Assembly (NCBI GenBank): GCA_002943765.1
Contig: PQWQ01000006.1
Location: 868,001-932,000, forward strand
Direction of reading: 5' to 3'
From: Psoroptes ovis
Lineage: Eukaryota > Arthropoda > Arachnida > Sarcoptiformes > Psoroptidae
Length of the DNA: 64,000 nt
Under the pieces are notes generated by a model. The model was not told the DNA's origin. It was given only the letters and a program-made list of their open reading frames with translations, and made no database searches. Below, piece by piece: positions 60,245 to 64,000 of the stretch. Numbering within the stretch: the stretch's first letter is position 1; the number at the start of each line of letters is the position of its first letter. The translations under genes were made by a program, and so were the position numbers.

Positions 60245-60960
60245 TTAAAATCTTGAATCAATAGTACACAAGTTTAGTCAAAATCTAATCTTAGAAATGG
60301 ATGAAAAATTTTGAAGAGTTAAAAAATATGACTAAATGCTTTGATACAATATGTGATCACACAAATAATGGCTAAAAATCAATTTTAAATCAAAGAAAAA
60401 ATGAACAATAAGAAAAATTTACAATCGATGATATTATCAATATTTTAAATAACAATCATCACTGAACGAAATACAGAAAGAAATTTCGAAAAATAATCAT
60501 CAATGATGAACAAGCACATAAATATATTGAACATGATAATGATATTGTTTGTATAAACAAACACATCTATTTCTTCTTCAAATTCAAATTTCATCAGATA
60601 TTTGACATCATCAATGACAATTCACTCGAATAATTATTCAAAGAGACTAAATCAATAACAATATAAGAAGTCCGATAGAGAGAAATTTTTTATTTGATGA
60701 GAAAATTTTCATTTCAAGTAAATAACAAACAAAAATAAATGTTTATTCGTGAAATGAAAATAAGATGAAATTTATTTGGCCAAAAATATAGGTGAAAAGT
60801 GATGATGCAAATGAATGAAATTACACATTAAATGATTTGAGAAAAAAATTGAAATACAAATATGAAAATTTCACACAAAATGTTGAATGATCAATTAATT
60901 AATTATCGATTTTCTAAGAGAATGAAACCATGATGTATTTGATGCATTAATAAGATTGTT
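60245..60960 (-). other. Interval between CRAL-TRIO and ACSL genes
   Basis: 716 bases, AT-rich; holds the ACSL 3' UTR and the CRAL-TRIO promoter. No gene seen. Confidence 0.4.
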
Positions 60961-63460
60961 TTACTTTGGGTTATCAATCAATTTTTTTACACGTATTCTA
61001 TCAGGATTATCTGCCAATATTTTCCACATTTGTTTCAAATTATTTTCATAATATTTAATTATATTTGAACGTTTCAATTTCATTGCTGCTGTCAATAGAT
61101 CATTATCAGGTGCCCATACTTCATTGCACAGATAAATCATCGATGGTAATTCGATTGATTTTAATTTTTGTTGAAAACCAATTTGAATGATATCATTATA
61201 AATAATTCTAATAATATCTTGCTGTTCTTTCATAATATTTTCCATTTTATTTTCATCGATCAATAGATTATCTTGTTTTGTTGTTGATATTTGGTTTATT
61301 AATTTTTGTATCGATAATAAATTCGGTACAATTAATGCAACTAAACAATTTAATGTTGAATTCGGCACAATACATATATTATCAACATAGCAGCTACTTT
61401 TCAATATTGCCTCAATCTAAATGAACATAAAAACAAATTATTTTAAAATTAAATTAAAAAATAAAAGCATCATTTTAATGACATACCTTTCCGAGTGCAA
61501 TAAATTCGCCATTAGCTAATTTTATAATATCTTTTTTACGATCAATAATAGAAAATGTGCCATCAGAGTGTATTTCAACAATATCACCAGTTATAAACCA
61601 ATGTACACCATCAATATCGAAAAATGATTCGCTGGTAACATCATCTTGATTTAAATAGCCAGATGATATCATTTCACCCCCAACAATCAATTCACCACGC
61701 GGATTTGGTTTATCATCGATCGAATAATTTCCATCTGGCCAACTAACAATGCGCGCATGTACACCGTTTAATGGTGAGCCGACTCTACCATATGATAAAT
61801 CATTAAAATCCATACAAAATACACCACCACTTGCTTCAGTTGATCCATAACCTTGTATTAATGTTATGTTCAATGCACATTTTATACGTTTTTGTAATTG
61901 TGCTGCCAATGGTGCACCACCAACAACCATGTATTTCATTCTGCCGCCAAATTGTTGTTGAACTTTGGTACAAATCAATTTATTAACTATTGGTGTTTTA
62001 TAGCCTATTAGGATGATTAGATAATATTATCAACAATTTTTCAATGATTTCTAATAAATAAATACCTTTGCTGATCCATTTAGCTTTATATTCGATTAAA
62101 TAATCGAAAATCGATTTGGAAAATGGTGTACGTCGTCGTAATTTGTTATCGATTTCTTTCTGCATACGGTCCAATACCAACGGTACGGTTGTCATAATCG
62201 TTGGGCGTAATAATTGTAAATCGCAAATCTCTCCCTTAGCCAAACCAGGTGCTGATTCATTTAATGTGAAGGGTGATGCATAACCGATTTTTACGCCACC
62301 AAGATATAAGAATGATTCAATTGAAAATTCTAATACATGCGCTTGAGGCAAATACGCTATATAAGTATGTTCAGGGCCAGTCATTATTACATCGCGTACG
62401 ACTTTACCAATTGTCATCGCTGCTTCTTTCATTTGTTTTTGTGTTATTTTTACACCTTTCGGTATACCAGTGGTACCTGATGTATACATGATACCAAATA
62501 ATTCGTTTGGACTTAATGGTTCGATTTTAAGATGTCTATTTTCTTCTTGGCGACCAATTTGTTTCAGTTCTTCCAAAGTATAGACTTTGATATCTTCGTT
62601 GAATGATGGAATATCTTGTTTTTTGGGACCTATTCGATCGTTTATTATTTAAGAAATCAATCATTATAATAGCAGATTGACTTACCTTCAAAATAAATGA
62701 TTGTTTTCAAATCTGGACACTTATCAATAAAATTTTGAACACGATCCAATAATTCAAAATTAACGAATATAAATTTAACTTTTGTTTGTGTCAATGCATA
62801 AATCAAACCTTGATCGGTCAAGGTGTGAAACACTGTTACAATCATCGCAGATGCTTTGGCACTACCAGTCATTGATATTGTAAAATCAATACCAGTTTCA
62901 GCGTAGATAGCAACTGGATCATATTTTTTAAAGCCAATAGCATACAATCCACGACTTACTGCATCAATTTGTTCTAAAAATGTTGAATAATTTATCCATT
63001 CATAATTACTTAAACGATATTTTCTCAATACTTTTCCATCGATTTTAATCGGTGTGCCATTTTTATCACATTGTATTTCTTCATCTAGAATTTTACGATT
63101 ACCAAATGCTGGATGTTCATTTGGATATACTTCTGAACGTGCATAAATAGCTTCAATAATTGTTTCACATTTCATTAAAGGATGTTGTGGTATCGGCACA
63201 TTATCTTCGAATTCTAAATATTCAACATTATTCAATGATTCTGGTAGATCATAAATATCGTCTTTTTCGCCATCAACTTTTTCTTTTTTAATGAATTTGT
63301 CACGTTTTATGAAATTCGCGCCACACATTTCCGATAATTTCAATGTTTTCCATGGTTTTTGAACGAGATAATAAATCGGTAATGTAATTATTGTATATGT
63401 TGTAACAATAAATTTTACAAAACCAACAACGATATTAATCAAAAAATTTAGCGAAGACAT
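60961..63460 (-). CDS. Long-chain acyl-CoA synthetase (ACSL3/4-like), 770 aa
   Basis: ER/lipid-droplet enzyme that activates long-chain fatty acids to acyl-CoA with ATP and CoA. Exons (minus): 63460-62686, 62629-62066, 62004-61487, 61416-60961. N-terminal membrane anchor (FVKFIVTTYTIITLPIYYLV). P-loop motif YTSGTTGIPKG, then AYLPQAHVLEFSIES; VVGGAPLAAQL; IQGYGSTEASGG; adenylation motif DKPNPRGELIVGGEMISSGY; FITGDIVEIHSDGTFSIIDR then KKDIIKLANGEFIALGK (FACS signature), and the C-terminal lid. N-terminal anchor and the PNPRGE block resemble ACSL3/4 rather than ACSL1/5/6. All catalytic motifs are intact. It would supply acyl-CoA substrates for the elongase in the window, a functional not a positional link. 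Confidence 0.94.
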
Positions 63461-64000
63461 TTTAATTGATTCGATGAATGATGAATGTGAAGAAGAATCA
63501 AATTAATTAATTTGAATTTGCAAATGAGCAAATTTTTTTATATTCAAATTAGCTTTGAAATATTCAGAAAAAACCAATTTTATTTCGAAGAAACACACAA
63601 ATCAATGTCGTAAATTGATGACGAATTAAATTTTTATTGTTGTTTGTGTTGCTTTCAACTATCCGGCATATATCATGGATAGATTGTAATTTTCAAATCA
63701 CAATTTAAAATTTGAAAATTTAAATCGCAAATTTATAACGATTTTTATCGACGGAAATGATGCTGAAGAAGTTATCTGCGCATACAAAAAAATTTTTCAT
63801 GAAAATTTCGTTGAATATTGAAATTTGATCACAAATTTAATATGTATTGTCGTTTAAAATCAATGATTATGATCGAGAATTTTATATTTTTTTGTTCGCA
63901 AAATTTTGTACACAAAAGAAAAAAATTTCAACAAAAATTCAAAAAAACAATATCAATCAGTTTATCAATAAAAAATGTTTTGATCAGTGATCTTGCATAT
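63461..64000. other. ACSL upstream region
   Basis: 540 bases of AT-rich DNA to the window end; presumably ACSL promoter and 5' UTR. No coding sequence recognised. Confidence 0.4.

Noticed and set aside
1..64000. CRISPR arrays, rRNA and tRNA genes
   Set aside because: I looked for evenly spaced direct repeats and for tRNA B-box-like GTTCGANNC strings and saw no convincing case by eye; a tRNA scan could still find one.

Overview
The window is nuclear DNA from a small, very AT-rich arthropod genome. Introns are short (mostly 50-120 bp, GT..AG, with donors such as GTAAGT, GTATGT, GTAATT), exons are Asn/Asp/Ser-rich, and the genes are single-copy metazoan types. The FxGxR-amide (tachykinin) precursor, the P450 and the very AT-rich compact structure fit an acariform, probably astigmatid mite (house-dust or scab mite type). 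The species is an inference, not shown by a marker.

Layout. 0.5-1.8 kb: six-exon tetraspanin (-). 6.6-8.7 kb: CYP4-clan cytochrome P450 (+) with a TATA/Inr promoter. 9.1-10.7 kb: UTP14, small-subunit processome (+). 12.9-14.0 kb: RYBP/YAF2 Polycomb protein (+). 14.6-17.0 kb: XPC/Rad4 DNA repair protein (+), interrupted by an in-frame TAG. 18.6-19.2 kb: tachykinin-related neuropeptide precursor (+). 19.7-23.4 kb: VPS11 (+). 27.0-27.5 kb: unknown secreted protein (+). 28.8-29.3 kb: orphan membrane ORF (+). 29.5-30.6 kb: ELOVL fatty-acid elongase (-). 33.3-34.5 kb: unknown coiled-coil protein (+). 35.1-35.5 kb: small secreted Ala/Asp-rich helical protein (-). 37.2 kb: 79-bp mariner-type palindromic MITE. 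39.1-40.0 kb: Spot14/MID1IP1 family (-). 43.4-44.0 kb: NeuroD-like bHLH (+), whose stop codon directly abuts that of the convergent BBS2 gene (44.0-47.4 kb, -). 49.2-52.3 kb: complete, recent-looking LTR retrotransposon that encodes only a BEL/Pao-type Gag-protease fused to a coiled coil, with no reverse transcriptase or integrase. 53.2-59.0 kb: nine-exon RFX transcription factor (+) with an unknown intronless ORF nested in an intron on the same strand. 59.4-60.2 kb: CRAL-TRIO lipid-transfer protein (-). 61.0-63.5 kb: long-chain acyl-CoA synthetase (-).

The genes form no operon or pathway cluster. Thematic pairs exist: lipid metabolism (ELOVL, Spot14-like, CRAL-TRIO, ACSL), and cilia (BBS2 plus an RFX factor, with an X-box-like motif upstream of BBS2). 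The most unusual items are the RT-less LTR element with an LTR-complementary primer-site candidate, the XPC stop codon, the zero-gap convergent NeuroD/BBS2 pair, the extended loop in the bHLH, and the nested ORF in RFX. Exon joins were read by eye from splice sites, reading frame and family similarity recalled from knowledge; no alignment was run.
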